Source of the DNA: Bacteroidales bacterium UBA6401
GTDB lineage: Bacteria > Bacteroidota > Bacteroidia > Bacteroidales > UBA932
Assembly: GCA_002438635.1 (NCBI GenBank)
Contig: DJPX01000029.1
Location: 1-64,000 of the forward strand
Reading direction: 5' to 3'
Length of the DNA stretch: 64,000 bases
Shown: positions 27,140-36,367 of the stretch, piece by piece
Numbering within the stretch: position 1 is the first letter of the stretch
Layout of the letters: every line of letters starts with the position of its first letter
The notes under the pieces: model-generated
What the model was told of the DNA's origin: nothing
What the model saw: only the letters and a program-made list of their open reading frames with translations
Database searches by the model: none
Translations under genes and position numbers: made by a program

Positions 27140-29420
27140 CGCAGTTAACAATTACACTCTGATCTCCACAGGCGAATCTGAATTCTCCTGCTTCAAGAAC
27201 CCAATTCAAATCTTCTCCAACATAAGACAAATCATCTGCGTTAATGCGAAATTCTATGGTTTGGCTTTGACCTGGAGCAAGTTCTATTTTCTTATAATCA
27301 CGAAGACGGCGTACATCCGGAGTCAAAGACGCATAAAGATCTGAACAGAAAAGTAAAACAGGCTCTTTTCCCGCTACATTTCCTGTATTGCGAACATCTA
27401 CACTTATGGTGATGACATCGCCTGTACGAAACTCTTGTTTATCGGTGCGCATATTGGAATACTCAAAAGTAGTATAGCTAAGTCCGTGTGCGAAAGGCCA
27501 TTGGCTTTCTATATTGGCATCATAATTATAAAGTCCACCCATAGTAGCGCGGTTCTCGCAAAGTTTATAATCGTATGTATTAAGCCTATTGACATACTTA
27601 GGATAAGTGTATGGTAACTTAGCACTGAAATTCTCCTCTCCACATAGAAGTGCAGAAAGGGCATCTGCGCCATAGTTCCCCGGCAATAAAATATTTACTA
27701 TAGACATAGCAAGTGGCTCTATCCGATTTATAACTCTAGGTCTTCCTTCATTAAGGATAAGCACTATCGGCTTACCTGTAGAGGCCAATTCCTCCACGAG
27801 CTCTAACTGATTAATAGAAAGGGTTAAATCATTTATATTACCCACTGTCTCGCAATAAGAGTTTTCTCCTATGGCAGCCACTATAACATCCGCTCTTTTA
27901 GCGGCTTGTACTGCCTTTTTATAGTCCATGCGAACTTCTGCCTGGAAATATCCATTCGGAGCATATTCGAGAACTGGAAGATATTCCACTTTCTTGAATT
28001 TATTCTTTAGTGCTTCGTATATAGTATTATACTTTCCGGTAAATTCTTCTTTATCAGCAGCTTCTCCTTGCCAAGAGTAATTCCATCCGCCACCAAGAGT
28101 ACGCATCGAGTTTGCATTAGGTCCTACCAGCAATATACGGGTATCTTTAGATAGAGGGAGCAAAGAATCTTCATTTTTCAAAAGAACCTCACTTTCCAGA
28201 GCAGTTCTATAAGCTGTTTGCTCAAACTCAGGACATGCAAATTTCTCATATTTCGAGCCATTACCGTACGGATTATCAAATAGGCCAAGCCTAAATTTAA
28301 GCCTAAGGATACGGCGAACCGCATCGTCCACACGCTCCATTGGCAATTTCTTTTCTTCTACAAGTTCGATAAGATAGTCGCACACTTCCGTACTATAAGG
28401 CTCCATAATCATATCCACTCCAGCAGAAATAGACTGACATACAGCATCTTTATATGTAGCTGCAGTGTGATCGCGCTCATAGACGTTTCTAATATCGGCC
28501 CAGTCCGTAACTATCATTCCATCCCAGTTCAAGCCTTCTTTAAGCCACCCTGTAAGCAACTCTTTATTGGTATGGAAAGGAACGCCATCATTATTCGATG
28601 AATTAACCATAACAGAAAGAGCACCTGCCTCTATACACGCCTTAAAAGGAGCAAAAAACTTTTCCTTTAATTCTCTACGGCTAACCATTGACGGGGTGCG
28701 ATCTTGTCCGGAAACAGCTGCGCCATATGCCAAATAATGCTTAAGGCAAGCTGCCACATTTTCTGGCCCTATGTGATTAGGATCCAAACCCTGCAAGCCC
28801 CTAGTCAATGCTACGCCCATACGGCTCTGTACAAGAGGATCCTCCCCGAAACTTTCCCACATACGCGGCCAACACTGATTTCTGCTTAAATCCAGCGTAG
28901 GAGTAAACACCCATGGGACATCACAAAAACGTGTTTCATAAGCAGATATAACACCCATTTCATAGGCCAATTCATTATTAAAAGAAGCTGCTACGCCTAT
29001 TTCTTGTGGAAAAAGCACTGCCCCCACCGTATACGATGCTCCATGTATTTGGTCCAGCCCATATAAACATGGGATACCCATCTCGTCCATAGAAATATCT
29101 TGAATCTGACGAATAAACTCTCTATATGCAGAAGCAGAATCAGCAACATCATCCATTGTATTAAGGATTGAGCCTATTTTATATTTTCTAATAATGCTTT
29201 CCCCCTCTTTAGAAACATTATGAGTTCCACTTTGGAGCACGGCCGCTGAGGTAAGTTGTGTCATCTGGCCCACCTTCTCCTCGATCGTCATACGAGAAAG
29301 AAGTTTTTCGATCTTCTCTTCGATTTCTTTGTCCGCAGGGATGGCAGGAGTTCGTTTTTCACCTCCACACGAAACTACAGCTAAGAGAAAAGTTAAAATT
29401 GGCAAAAAGTTTCTTTTCAT
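27126..29420 (-). CDS. GH3 beta-glycosidase lipoprotein
   Basis: MKRNFLPILTFLLAVVSC gives a lipobox at Cys18. The N-terminal barrel (MTIEEKVGQMTQL, GLDQIHG, CLKHYLAYG), the C-terminal alpha/beta domain and a terminal fibronectin-like domain complete the GH3 layout. Asp306 in VTDWADI is the likely nucleophile. At 764 residues it is close to BglX. The substrate is probably a beta-glucoside or beta-xyloside. It begins 15 bases after uvrA ends and would be co-transcribed with it. Confidence 0.92.
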   Translation of the reverse strand: MKRNFLPILTFLLAVVSCGGEKRTPAIPADKEIEEKIEKLLSRMTIEEKVGQMTQLTSAAVLQSGTHNVSKEGESIIRKYKIGSILNTMDDVADSASAYREFIRQIQDISMDEMGIPCLYGLDQIHGASYTVGAVLFPQEIGVAASFNNELAYEMGVISAYETRFCDVPWVFTPTLDLSRNQCWPRMWESFGEDPLVQSRMGVALTRGLQGLDPNHIGPENVAACLKHYLAYGAAVSGQDRTPSMVSRRELKEKFFAPFKACIEAGALSVMVNSSNNDGVPFHTNKELLTGWLKEGLNWDGMIVTDWADIRNVYERDHTAATYKDAVCQSISAGVDMIMEPYSTEVCDYLIELVEEKKLPMERVDDAVRRILRLKFRLGLFDNPYGNGSKYEKFACPEFEQTAYRTALESEVLLKNEDSLLPLSKDTRILLVGPNANSMRTLGGGWNYSWQGEAADKEEFTGKYNTIYEALKNKFKKVEYLPVLEYAPNGYFQAEVRMDYKKAVQAAKRADVIVAAIGENSYCETVGNINDLTLSINQLELVEELASTGKPIVLILNEGRPRVINRIEPLAMSIVNILLPGNYGADALSALLCGEENFSAKLPYTYPKYVNRLNTYDYKLCENRATMGGLYNYDANIESQWPFAHGLSYTTFEYSNMRTDKQEFRTGDVITISVDVRNTGNVAGKEPVLLFCSDLYASLTPDVRRLRDYKKIELAPGQSQTIEFRINADDLSYVGEDLNWVLEAGEFRFACGDQSVIVNCVSGK

Positions 29421-29435
29421 ATTAATAGTATTAGT

Positions 29436-32150
29436 TTATAATATTTCTTTCAAATACTTACCCGTTACAGATGCCGGGTTGTTCGCCACGGACTCCGGCG
29501 TTCCCACCGCCATAACGCGACCTCCGCCCGAACCTCCAGAAGGCCCCATATCTATCAAATAATCAACCGATTTTAAAACATCTAAGTTATGCTCCACTAC
29601 TATAACCGTGTTCCCCTGATCTACAAGTTTTTGTAGCACTGATAATAGCACTTTCACATCCTCCGAGTGTAGTCCAGTCGTGGGTTCATCAAGCATATAG
29701 AGTGTCTTTCCTGTTGCTTTACGGGAAAGCTCGGAAGAAAGTTTCATTCTCTGACTCTCTCCTCCAGAAAGAGTTACACTTGATTGGCCCAAATGAACAT
29801 AACCCAGGCCCACATCCACAAGGGCCTTTAGTTTAGGGGCTATCTTAGGATTGGCTTTAAAAAATTCATAAGCCTCACTAATTGGCATTTCCAAAATATC
29901 ATCTATGTTTTTCCCCTTATATAACACGCTAAGAGTATCTTCTTTATACCGCTTCCCCGCACACGAAGGGCACACGATATTCACGGAAGGCAGAAAATTC
30001 ATCTCTATCTGCTTAATACCGGCACCTTTACACTCCTCACAGCGTCCACCTTCGACATTGAAAGAAAACCGCCCGGCTTTAAATCCGCGCACCTTGGCAT
30101 CTGGTGTTTGTTCATAAAGCGCACGAATATCCGACCACACCCCCGTAAAAGTAGCTGGATTTGAACGTGGGCTGCGCCCTATCGGACTTTGATCTATCTC
30201 TATCACCTTATCGATATTCTCCACACCTTCTATAGCGGAATAGGCCAATGGTTTCTGCTTTATATGATAAAACTTCCCTTTCAAGATGGGCATCAATGTT
30301 TCATTTATTAGGGTGGATTTACCAGAGCCGGACACTCCACTTATACCAATCAGCACACCTAGCGGAAAAGTAACATCTATGTTTTTTAAATTATTTCCGC
30401 AAGCCCCACGGAGTGTCATAAAATTCCCGTTCCCCTTTCTTCTCATGGTAGGAGTTTCGACTGAAGTGTGAATATCCTTTACGGGGCCACTATAACATAT
30501 ATAGCCGCCATTTACTCCAGCTCCAGGCCCTACATTAACTATCCAGTCCGCTGAGCGCATTGTTTCTTCGTCGTGTTCTACAACGATTACCGTATTCCCT
30601 TCATCGCGCAAACGCTTAAGTGAATTTATCAGTTTCCGATTATCCTTTTGATGTAACCCTATCGAAGGCTCGTCCAGTATATATATTACATTGACAAGCT
30701 TTGACCCAATCTGAGTAGCAAGTCGGATTCTCTGGCTTTCGCCTCCCGAGAGCGAGGCTGTAGCCCTATTTAAAGTCAAATAATCAAGGCCTACATCAAG
30801 CAAAAACTCTACTCTTTCCAAAAGCTCTTTTAATACCTCTTGAGAGATAGCCTTAGCCTTTCCGGTAAGTTTGGCCGAAAGTCCTTGTAACCAAGGCTTC
30901 AATTCGCTGATTTCCAGTGCACCTACCTCCGATATAGTCTTCCCGTCTATTTTAAAGCAATTTGTTTCAGGTTTAAGTCGAGTCCCCTTGCACACAGGGC
31001 ATACAATCTTATCCTCCACATCGCCTACAACTCCACTCCAAGTTTCCATCTGCGAAAAGCCGCCTTCTCCCACTCTAAAATATTCATCCGAGCCATAAAC
31101 CAATAAAGACACCACCTCATCAGGAAGCGTTGAAATAGGATCATAGAGAGAAAAACCATATTTTCTGGCAATAGAGTGCACTATTTCGAATTTTTTATTG
31201 GCCCGTATTTTCCCAAGAGGAACTATCCCTCCATCGGCAACGCTTATTTCCCTATCAGGTATTATCTTCTCTATTTCAATATCTTGAATAACACCAAGCC
31301 CTTTGCAATGAGGACAATATCCTTCCGGAGAATTAAAAGAAAATGTATGAGGCGCTGGTTCCTGAAGTGATACTCCACTTACAGGGTCTATGAAATGCTT
31401 TGAATAATAATACACCTTTTCCGTTTCCATTTCCCAAATGGATACACTGCCTTTTCCCATCTCTAGAGCAAGCTGGACGGAATTTCTTACCCTGTTTAAA
31501 TCCCCCTCTGCAGGCTTTAGCTTATCTACCACGAGTTCGATAAAATGGGCTTTATACCTGTCCAATGCATCAATATCGGCTAAATCACGAATCTGGCCAT
31601 CTACCCTTACCTGACTATATCCTTTTCTTGCAAGGCTTTCAAAAAGATCCCTGTAATGACCTTTTCTTCCTCTTACAAGAGGAGCGAGCAAGATACATTT
31701 TTTCCCTGCGAAATTAGAAATAATAAGATCAACTATTTGAGAGTCAGTATATCTTACCATTTCTTCACCGGTAACCGGAGAATACGCAGTTGAAGCCTTG
31801 GCATATAAGAGACGCAAAAAATCCGAAATTTCTGTTATTGTACCCACCGTTGACCGCGGGTTTGAACCTGTCGTCTTCTGTTCAATGGCTATTATCGGAC
31901 TTAGGCCCTCAATGCTCTCCACATCTGGTTTTTCGAGAACGCCAATAAACTGCTTAGCGTAAGGAGATAAGGTATTAAGGTACCTTCGCTGCCCTTCAGC
32001 ATATATAGTGTCAAAAGCCAGGGATGACTTTCCCGACCCACTTAATCCCGTTATTACAGTCAATTTTCCACGAGGAATATCGACATCCACATTTTTCAGA
32101 TTATGCGCCCTCGCCCCTCTGATTTTTATATAGCCTTTCTTTTCAATCAT
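29436..32150 (-). CDS. uvrA: UvrABC system protein A
   Basis: UvrA is the damage-sensing ATPase of nucleotide excision repair. Both ABC halves are complete: Walker A GLSGSGKSS and GVSGSGKST, signatures LSGGESQRIRLATQ and LSGGESQRMKLSSE. The C-terminal zinc module is intact (CEECKGAG, CPSCAGKRY), and CPHCKGLG and CPVCKGTR are present, but the CxxC that usually stands ahead of the FSFN motif is replaced by a stretch without cysteine (YSKHFIDPVSG). At 904 residues it is slightly short. A hairpin lies directly before the ATG. Confidence 0.93.
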   Translation of the reverse strand: MIEKKGYIKIRGARAHNLKNVDVDIPRGKLTVITGLSGSGKSSLAFDTIYAEGQRRYLNTLSPYAKQFIGVLEKPDVESIEGLSPIIAIEQKTTGSNPRSTVGTITEISDFLRLLYAKASTAYSPVTGEEMVRYTDSQIVDLIISNFAGKKCILLAPLVRGRKGHYRDLFESLARKGYSQVRVDGQIRDLADIDALDRYKAHFIELVVDKLKPAEGDLNRVRNSVQLALEMGKGSVSIWEMETEKVYYYSKHFIDPVSGVSLQEPAPHTFSFNSPEGYCPHCKGLGVIQDIEIEKIIPDREISVADGGIVPLGKIRANKKFEIVHSIARKYGFSLYDPISTLPDEVVSLLVYGSDEYFRVGEGGFSQMETWSGVVGDVEDKIVCPVCKGTRLKPETNCFKIDGKTISEVGALEISELKPWLQGLSAKLTGKAKAISQEVLKELLERVEFLLDVGLDYLTLNRATASLSGGESQRIRLATQIGSKLVNVIYILDEPSIGLHQKDNRKLINSLKRLRDEGNTVIVVEHDEETMRSADWIVNVGPGAGVNGGYICYSGPVKDIHTSVETPTMRRKGNGNFMTLRGACGNNLKNIDVTFPLGVLIGISGVSGSGKSTLINETLMPILKGKFYHIKQKPLAYSAIEGVENIDKVIEIDQSPIGRSPRSNPATFTGVWSDIRALYEQTPDAKVRGFKAGRFSFNVEGGRCEECKGAGIKQIEMNFLPSVNIVCPSCAGKRYKEDTLSVLYKGKNIDDILEMPISEAYEFFKANPKIAPKLKALVDVGLGYVHLGQSSVTLSGGESQRMKLSSELSRKATGKTLYMLDEPTTGLHSEDVKVLLSVLQKLVDQGNTVIVVEHNLDVLKSVDYLIDMGPSGGSGGGRVMAVGTPESVANNPASVTGKYLKEIL

Positions 32151-32157
32151 AAAACTA

Positions 32158-32194
32158 GTAAACGAGAGCGGGACTCCACTCCGCTCCCGTTTAC
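32158..32194 (-). terminator. Strong hairpin directly before the uvrA start
   Basis: A 14-base stem with one mismatch (GTAAACGGGAGCGG against CCGCTCTCGTTTAC on the minus strand) and a 9-base loop, followed by TAGTTTTATG, where the ATG is the uvrA start. It can end transcripts from the regulator gene at 32425-33930 or act as a 5' hairpin of uvrA mRNA. Confidence 0.7.
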
Positions 32195-32211
32195 AAAATT
32201 AAACAAAACTA
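32194..32211 (-). promoter_or_regulatory. Candidate uvrA promoter with two overlapping -7 boxes
   Basis: The minus strand carries TAGTTTTG (32211-32204) and TAATTTTG (32201-32194), both fitting TAnnTTTG. The second ends on the first base pair of the hairpin at 32158-32194. No clear -33 box is seen. The rest of the 274-base gap between uvrA and the regulator is A/T-rich without other structure that I can see. Confidence 0.4.
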
Positions 32212-32424
32212 CTTGTAAATCGGATTTTACTCCATTTTTTGTTATTCCTAACAATAACATTATACTCTATGAAAGAGCCATAGTTTTTAGGTTAAATCGT
32301 TATTGCAAATTTATATATTATAAAATTCCATTGCTCACACTTCGAAAAAGCATATAGTAAAAAAGTAGATATTTTTCATAAAAAACATCTACTAATCAAG
32401 CGATTAACTATTTAAAAAAGTGGA

Positions 32425-33930
32425 TTATTTATAGATTTTTGGGTTGTTTAACTGCTCTTCAAAAGGTACTTTTTGATTAATTGCCGCTGTTCTTATCTGC
32501 GTTCTATAGTTGTAAATGGTGTTAACCGAGTATCTCAAAAGAGAAGCTATGTGACTAGACTTATCCACACCTAACCTAATCAAAGCAAAAATTCTCAATT
32601 CCGTATTCAATAATTCACCCTTCTTCAAGGTGACCCTTGCCTCCGGGACTAGTAAAGAATTGAATTCCTCTAAAAAATTAGGATATAACTGGACAAATGC
32701 TGAGTCAAAAGAATTATAGAAATTCTTGAATTCAGCATCCATCTGTGAACGAGTTAAAAAAGGTTTAAGTTTATCAAGCGATGACGAGCTCATCGAAAGG
32801 AACAATCCGAGGAAAGCCTCCTTCGCATCACTGGCCTCGTTCAATGCCCTTATAGCTTTTTTCAATCTTTTGTTTGAATAATTGAACATTATTACGAATA
32901 TGCCTAAAGCTAACATTAGACACACTCCTATGGCTAAAATAATTGAAAGAGTATGCTCTGTTTTATCCCTCTGCGACGAATAGGCATCTTCAATGTAAGG
33001 CAATGTACTTACTATTTGCTTAAGCCTTAAACTTGAATTATAAAAGAGAGCATCATCCAAAGCAATTTGCGTATATTTAAAAGCTCTCTCTATTTCCATA
33101 TTTTGGGAAATAAGATTCATCGCTATACTATGCAGCGATGCATTGTCTTTCACCGCACAACTTACGTCGGCCTCTGCTGACTGACAATACCAATGCAATT
33201 CTGCACGTAGATTTCCCAACCGGCCGTATGCCATTCCAATATAAAACGCTATCTTGGCATATTCGTGAGAATTCGATGGATATAGAACGATTAATTTATG
33301 CCCAAGTTCTAAGGTCGCCTTATAGTCTTCCTCTCCCATATAACGAAGCAGACACATATAATCCCTATCAAAAGAACCTTCTGGGGCTATTTCAATATAT
33401 CGACTTCTATAATATTGAGCCAATGAGGATTTGCCTACAGATTTGGAAAGAAAATCATAACAGTATCGCTGACGAAAATCGCACCATAACAAGTTACTAG
33501 TCTGGGAGAAAGAAAGCGTATCAACTCCAATAATCATTCTCTCGGCATCTTTATAGAACCCACCAACACAGTAAAGCATAGCTTTCCTGAGTTTAGTCTG
33601 GGTCAAATAATCCTTGTCTCTAAGTCTATTTGCAATAGTTTCCTGCTCATTTAAAGCAGAAAGCGCCTTATCAAACTGATATGGAAGATACTCCTCAAAT
33701 AAAGTTGTATAAAGTCCGTATTTTTTAAAATCGTCACTATTACATTCCGCATCCAGTTCCAATTCTATGCGTTGAATACGGTTATTCAGTATCACTTCAA
33801 AGTTACTGCTATTAGAAAGCACCTTGTCTAGCGTACTTAAATCGTCTTTCACATCGAACGCGAATAAATAGTGACTAGATATCATCATTAACGATATCCA
33901 TAAAATCACAATATGCCGAACACCTCTCAT
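32425..33930 (-). CDS. Membrane TPR sensor-regulator (DUF6377-like) with C-terminal HTH
   Basis: A signal peptide (residues ~1-24, ending LFAF) precedes a periplasmic region of about 290 residues built of helical TPR-like repeats (AKIAFYIGMAYGRLGNLRAEL). A membrane helix follows near residues 325-347 (LSIILAIGVCLMLALGIFVIM). The cytoplasmic part ends in a LuxR-like helix-turn-helix (FALIRLGVDKSSHIASLLRY, then YNYRTQIR). This resembles the DUF6377 family of one-component membrane regulators often found near SusCD loci. The signal and targets are unknown. It begins one base after the rimM stop. Confidence 0.75.
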   Translation of the reverse strand: MRGVRHIVILWISLMMISSHYLFAFDVKDDLSTLDKVLSNSSNFEVILNNRIQRIELELDAECNSDDFKKYGLYTTLFEEYLPYQFDKALSALNEQETIANRLRDKDYLTQTKLRKAMLYCVGGFYKDAERMIIGVDTLSFSQTSNLLWCDFRQRYCYDFLSKSVGKSSLAQYYRSRYIEIAPEGSFDRDYMCLLRYMGEEDYKATLELGHKLIVLYPSNSHEYAKIAFYIGMAYGRLGNLRAELHWYCQSAEADVSCAVKDNASLHSIAMNLISQNMEIERAFKYTQIALDDALFYNSSLRLKQIVSTLPYIEDAYSSQRDKTEHTLSIILAIGVCLMLALGIFVIMFNYSNKRLKKAIRALNEASDAKEAFLGLFLSMSSSSLDKLKPFLTRSQMDAEFKNFYNSFDSAFVQLYPNFLEEFNSLLVPEARVTLKKGELLNTELRIFALIRLGVDKSSHIASLLRYSVNTIYNYRTQIRTAAINQKVPFEEQLNNPKIYK

Positions 33931-33931
33931 T

Positions 33932-34408
33932 CTAATATAAACCTTTTGGCAGTTTTAAATATAATATTTGCTCTTGGGGGTTAGCACTCTCTATAAAATC
34001 CTCGTGAAGTGGCACCATAACTTCGCCTTCAAAGCCCTTGACATAAAGGCACATATTCCCAGGTATAGGTTCTACACCGCTTACTTCGCCCAAAAAGCTA
34101 CCTGAATCATATACTTTCCATCCGATGTAATCGAATGATTCTTCAAGGTCTTCTATGTCTTCGGCATCTATCATTATATCTCGTCCCACCATTTCCTGGG
34201 CATCGGACAGGGAACAAACATCATTTAACTTTATGATATATTTTCCAATTCCCCGTGGAGAAGAGTCCTCGATAAAAAAAGGGACCGGCAATCCATCGAA
34301 ATCGATGAACACCGGACCCGTAATTTCTAGGAGATCAAAGTCCGGCGAGCTTACAAGCACCGCCCCTTCAACTCCATTAGATTTTAAAATTCTCGCGACC
34401 TTAAGCAT
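33932..34408 (-). CDS. rimM: Ribosome maturation factor RimM
   Basis: RimM assists 30S head assembly. The N-terminal RimM barrel (KVARILKSNGVEGAV) and C-terminal PRC barrel (GWKVYDSGSFLGEVSGVEP, then PLHEDFIE) are both visible. The length of 158 residues is normal. Its ATG overlaps the rpsP stop by one base (TAATG), so the two genes are translationally coupled. Confidence 0.93.
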   Translation of the reverse strand: MLKVARILKSNGVEGAVLVSSPDFDLLEITGPVFIDFDGLPVPFFIEDSSPRGIGKYIIKLNDVCSLSDAQEMVGRDIMIDAEDIEDLEESFDYIGWKVYDSGSFLGEVSGVEPIPGNMCLYVKGFEGEVMVPLHEDFIESANPQEQILYLKLPKGLY

Positions 34409-34938
34409 TAAGCCTCAGATGGAGTTTCCTCTGATGCTTCAGTAGCTTCAGTCTCTTTAGCAGCAGCGGCAGCCGCAAGTTCAGCGGCACGCTTAGCAAT
34501 AGCCTCAGCTCTTGCTGCATTAACTTTTATCTCCTCTGCAAGAGCAGCATTTGCCTTTGCTGCTGCATCGACACGAAGACCATTAACTTTAGCAGCGATC
34601 TTAGCGTCACGCTGTAACTTCCAATCAGCAAATTTCTTATCGGCAGCTTCCTGTGTAAGAGCGCCTTTTGCTATACCACCATCGAGGTGATGACGAAGAA
34701 GTACACCTTCGTAAGAAAGAATCCTACGGCAAACCAATGAAGGCTGCGCGCCGACTTTTATCCAAGCAAGTGCTCTATTAAAATCAAGATTAATAGTAGC
34801 CGGATTAGTGTTAGGATTGTATGAGCCGATCTGCTCAATGTAACGACCATCACGTGGAGCACGTGTGTCTGCCACTACAATGTGGAAGAATGCGAAATTC
34901 TTCTTACCGTGGCGCTGTAAACGAATTTTAACAGCCAT
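34408..34938 (-). CDS. rpsP: Small ribosomal subunit protein bS16 with Ala-rich extension
   Basis: The first ~80 residues are a standard bS16 (KIRLQRHGKKNFAFFHIVVA, RDGRYIEQIGSYNP). The rest is an extension rich in Ala, Glu and Lys, as found in Bacteroidota S16 proteins (total 176 residues against ~82 in E. coli). It leads rimM and has its own promoter in the sufD tail. Confidence 0.96.
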   Translation of the reverse strand: MAVKIRLQRHGKKNFAFFHIVVADTRAPRDGRYIEQIGSYNPNTNPATINLDFNRALAWIKVGAQPSLVCRRILSYEGVLLRHHLDGGIAKGALTQEAADKKFADWKLQRDAKIAAKVNGLRVDAAAKANAALAEEIKVNAARAEAIAKRAAELAAAAAAKETEATEASEETPSEA

Positions 34939-34974
34939 TGTGAATCTGTTTAATTAATTAATACTTTAAAAAAT

Positions 34975-34991
34975 CGCTCTACCCGAGAGCG
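34975..34991 (-). terminator. Terminator-like hairpin between sufD and rpsP
   Basis: CGCTCT and AGAGCG pair around ACCCG, followed on the minus strand by ATTTTTTAAAG. It fits an intrinsic terminator for the suf operon, yet it lies downstream of the rpsP promoter. Confidence 0.7.
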
Positions 34992-34995
34992 GACG

Positions 34996-35026
34996 CAAAT
35001 ATAATAATATTTTTCTTACCTACAAG
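34996..35026 (-). promoter_or_regulatory. Promoter of rpsP-rimM
   Basis: On the minus strand CTTG (35026-35023), a 19-base spacer and TATATTTG (35003-34996), then CGTCC, match the Bacteroidota consensus closely. The -33 box lies within the last codons of sufD. The expected start is near 34990, at the first bases of the hairpin. Confidence 0.7.
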
Positions 35027-35637
35027 GTGATATCACCATAAACTTTATCGATATAAGCTTGTGGCAAATCGGCTACTACAGGAGATAAAAAGGAAATTAT
35101 TTGCAGGCGTCGTGCCTGACTAAGCGAAATCCCCCTTGAACGCATGTAGAACTGTTCTTCTTCATCAAGAGATCCTACTGTGGCACCATGAGAGCAAATA
35201 ACATCATCGGCATATATTTCGAGTTGTGGCTGGCTTTGAACCAAAGCTCCTTCTGAAAGCAAAAGGCTATGATTCTCTTGAAGAGCCTCCGTTTTCTCCG
35301 CCCCAGAGGCTACATAAACAAGCCCCTCAAATTTCACTTTAGCCTTATCAAGTGCTATTCCTTTAAATAATTGATGCGAAACGCAGTTACCACATAAATG
35401 CTTCACAGTAATGCGAATATCCACATCCTGATCCCCTCTGCACACATATATCCCTTTCACATCTAAACTTGCCCCCTCGCCGATAAGTTCATAGGTAACA
35501 TCCATACAGCCATTGACACCGCCAGGCACCATAAAGATATCGCGTCTTTCTCGTCCGGAATCCAGCACTATCGAAGATGGAATTTCGGAGGATCCCAAAA
35601 TGTAAATGTTCTTATCCATTGATATTCTCAAATCCAT
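35020..35637 (-). CDS. sufD: Short SufD, iron-sulfur scaffold component
   Basis: SufD is a beta-helix partner of SufB in Fe-S cluster assembly. This one has 205 residues (199 from an in-frame ATG at 35619) against about 440 in most species. The C-terminal core is well kept: QLEIYADDVICSHGATVG with the conserved His, then EEEQFYMRSRGIS and the C-terminal helices. The N-terminal helical domain and much of the beta-helix are missing, and no remnant lies upstream because sufC ends inside its first codons. A compact functional form is more likely than decay, as the frame is clean. Confidence 0.82.
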   Translation of the reverse strand: MDLRISMDKNIYILGSSEIPSSIVLDSGRERRDIFMVPGGVNGCMDVTYELIGEGASLDVKGIYVCRGDQDVDIRITVKHLCGNCVSHQLFKGIALDKAKVKFEGLVYVASGAEKTEALQENHSLLLSEGALVQSQPQLEIYADDVICSHGATVGSLDEEEQFYMRSRGISLSQARRLQIISFLSPVVADLPQAYIDKVYGDITL

Positions 35638-36364
35638 TTGCCTCTATTTGTGCTACGAGTTCACGGTCGGCCGTTTTAACTATTCTTCCATTTTTTAACA
35701 CGTGCACCACATCTGGAACTATATACTCCAATAACTTATGATAGTGCGTGATAATAATCGAAGAATTTTGTGGACTGCGAAGCGTATTTACTCCATCTGC
35801 CACTATTCTTAAAGCATCTACATCAAGCCCGCTATCAGTTTCATCCAATATTGATAGCACTGGATCGAGCATAGCCATCTGAAAAATCTCACAACGCTTT
35901 TTTTCTCCTCCGGAGAAGCCCACATTTACATCCCTTTTTGCCAAATCACTTCGCATCTGGACTAGAGACATCTTATCCTTCAGTAATTTAAGAAATTCTG
36001 ATGGGCTCAACTCCGGGAGTCCCAAAGCCTGACGTTTAGAAGACAAAGCTGCTTTCATAAAATTAACTAGGCTCACACCCGGAATTTCTATCGGATATTG
36101 GAAACTTAAGAAAATGCCGGCCCAGGCACGCTGCTCCGGACTCATCTTCAAAAGATCTTCTCCATTATACATTATCGTTCCTTCTGTCACTTCATAATGA
36201 GGCTTACCTGTAAGTACAGCTCCTAATGTGGACTTACCGGCACCATTAGGCCCCATAATGGCATGTACTTCACCTCGCCTTATCGTAAGATCGACTCCGT
36301 GAAGAATCTCTTTTCCATCTATGCCTGCCTTAAGACCATGTATTTCTAAAAGTATATCTCCCAT
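35612..36364 (-). CDS. sufC: SufC ATPase
   Basis: SufC is the cytosolic ABC-type ATPase that powers the SufBCD scaffold. Walker A is GPNGAGKST, the signature FSGGEKKRCEIFQ, and Walker B ILDETDSGLDVDAL, all typical. It has 250 residues and starts 3 bases after the PnuC-like gene. It overlaps the sufD start by 26 bases (8 if the later sufD ATG is used). Confidence 0.96.
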   Translation of the reverse strand: MGDILLEIHGLKAGIDGKEILHGVDLTIRRGEVHAIMGPNGAGKSTLGAVLTGKPHYEVTEGTIMYNGEDLLKMSPEQRAWAGIFLSFQYPIEIPGVSLVNFMKAALSSKRQALGLPELSPSEFLKLLKDKMSLVQMRSDLAKRDVNVGFSGGEKKRCEIFQMAMLDPVLSILDETDSGLDVDALRIVADGVNTLRSPQNSSIIITHYHKLLEYIVPDVVHVLKNGRIVKTADRELVAQIEANGFENING

Positions 36365-36367
36365 AAA

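Noticed and set aside
35020..35637. sufD as pseudogene
   Set aside because: The frame is clean, keeps conserved residues and has no remnant of the missing half; listed as a short gene instead.
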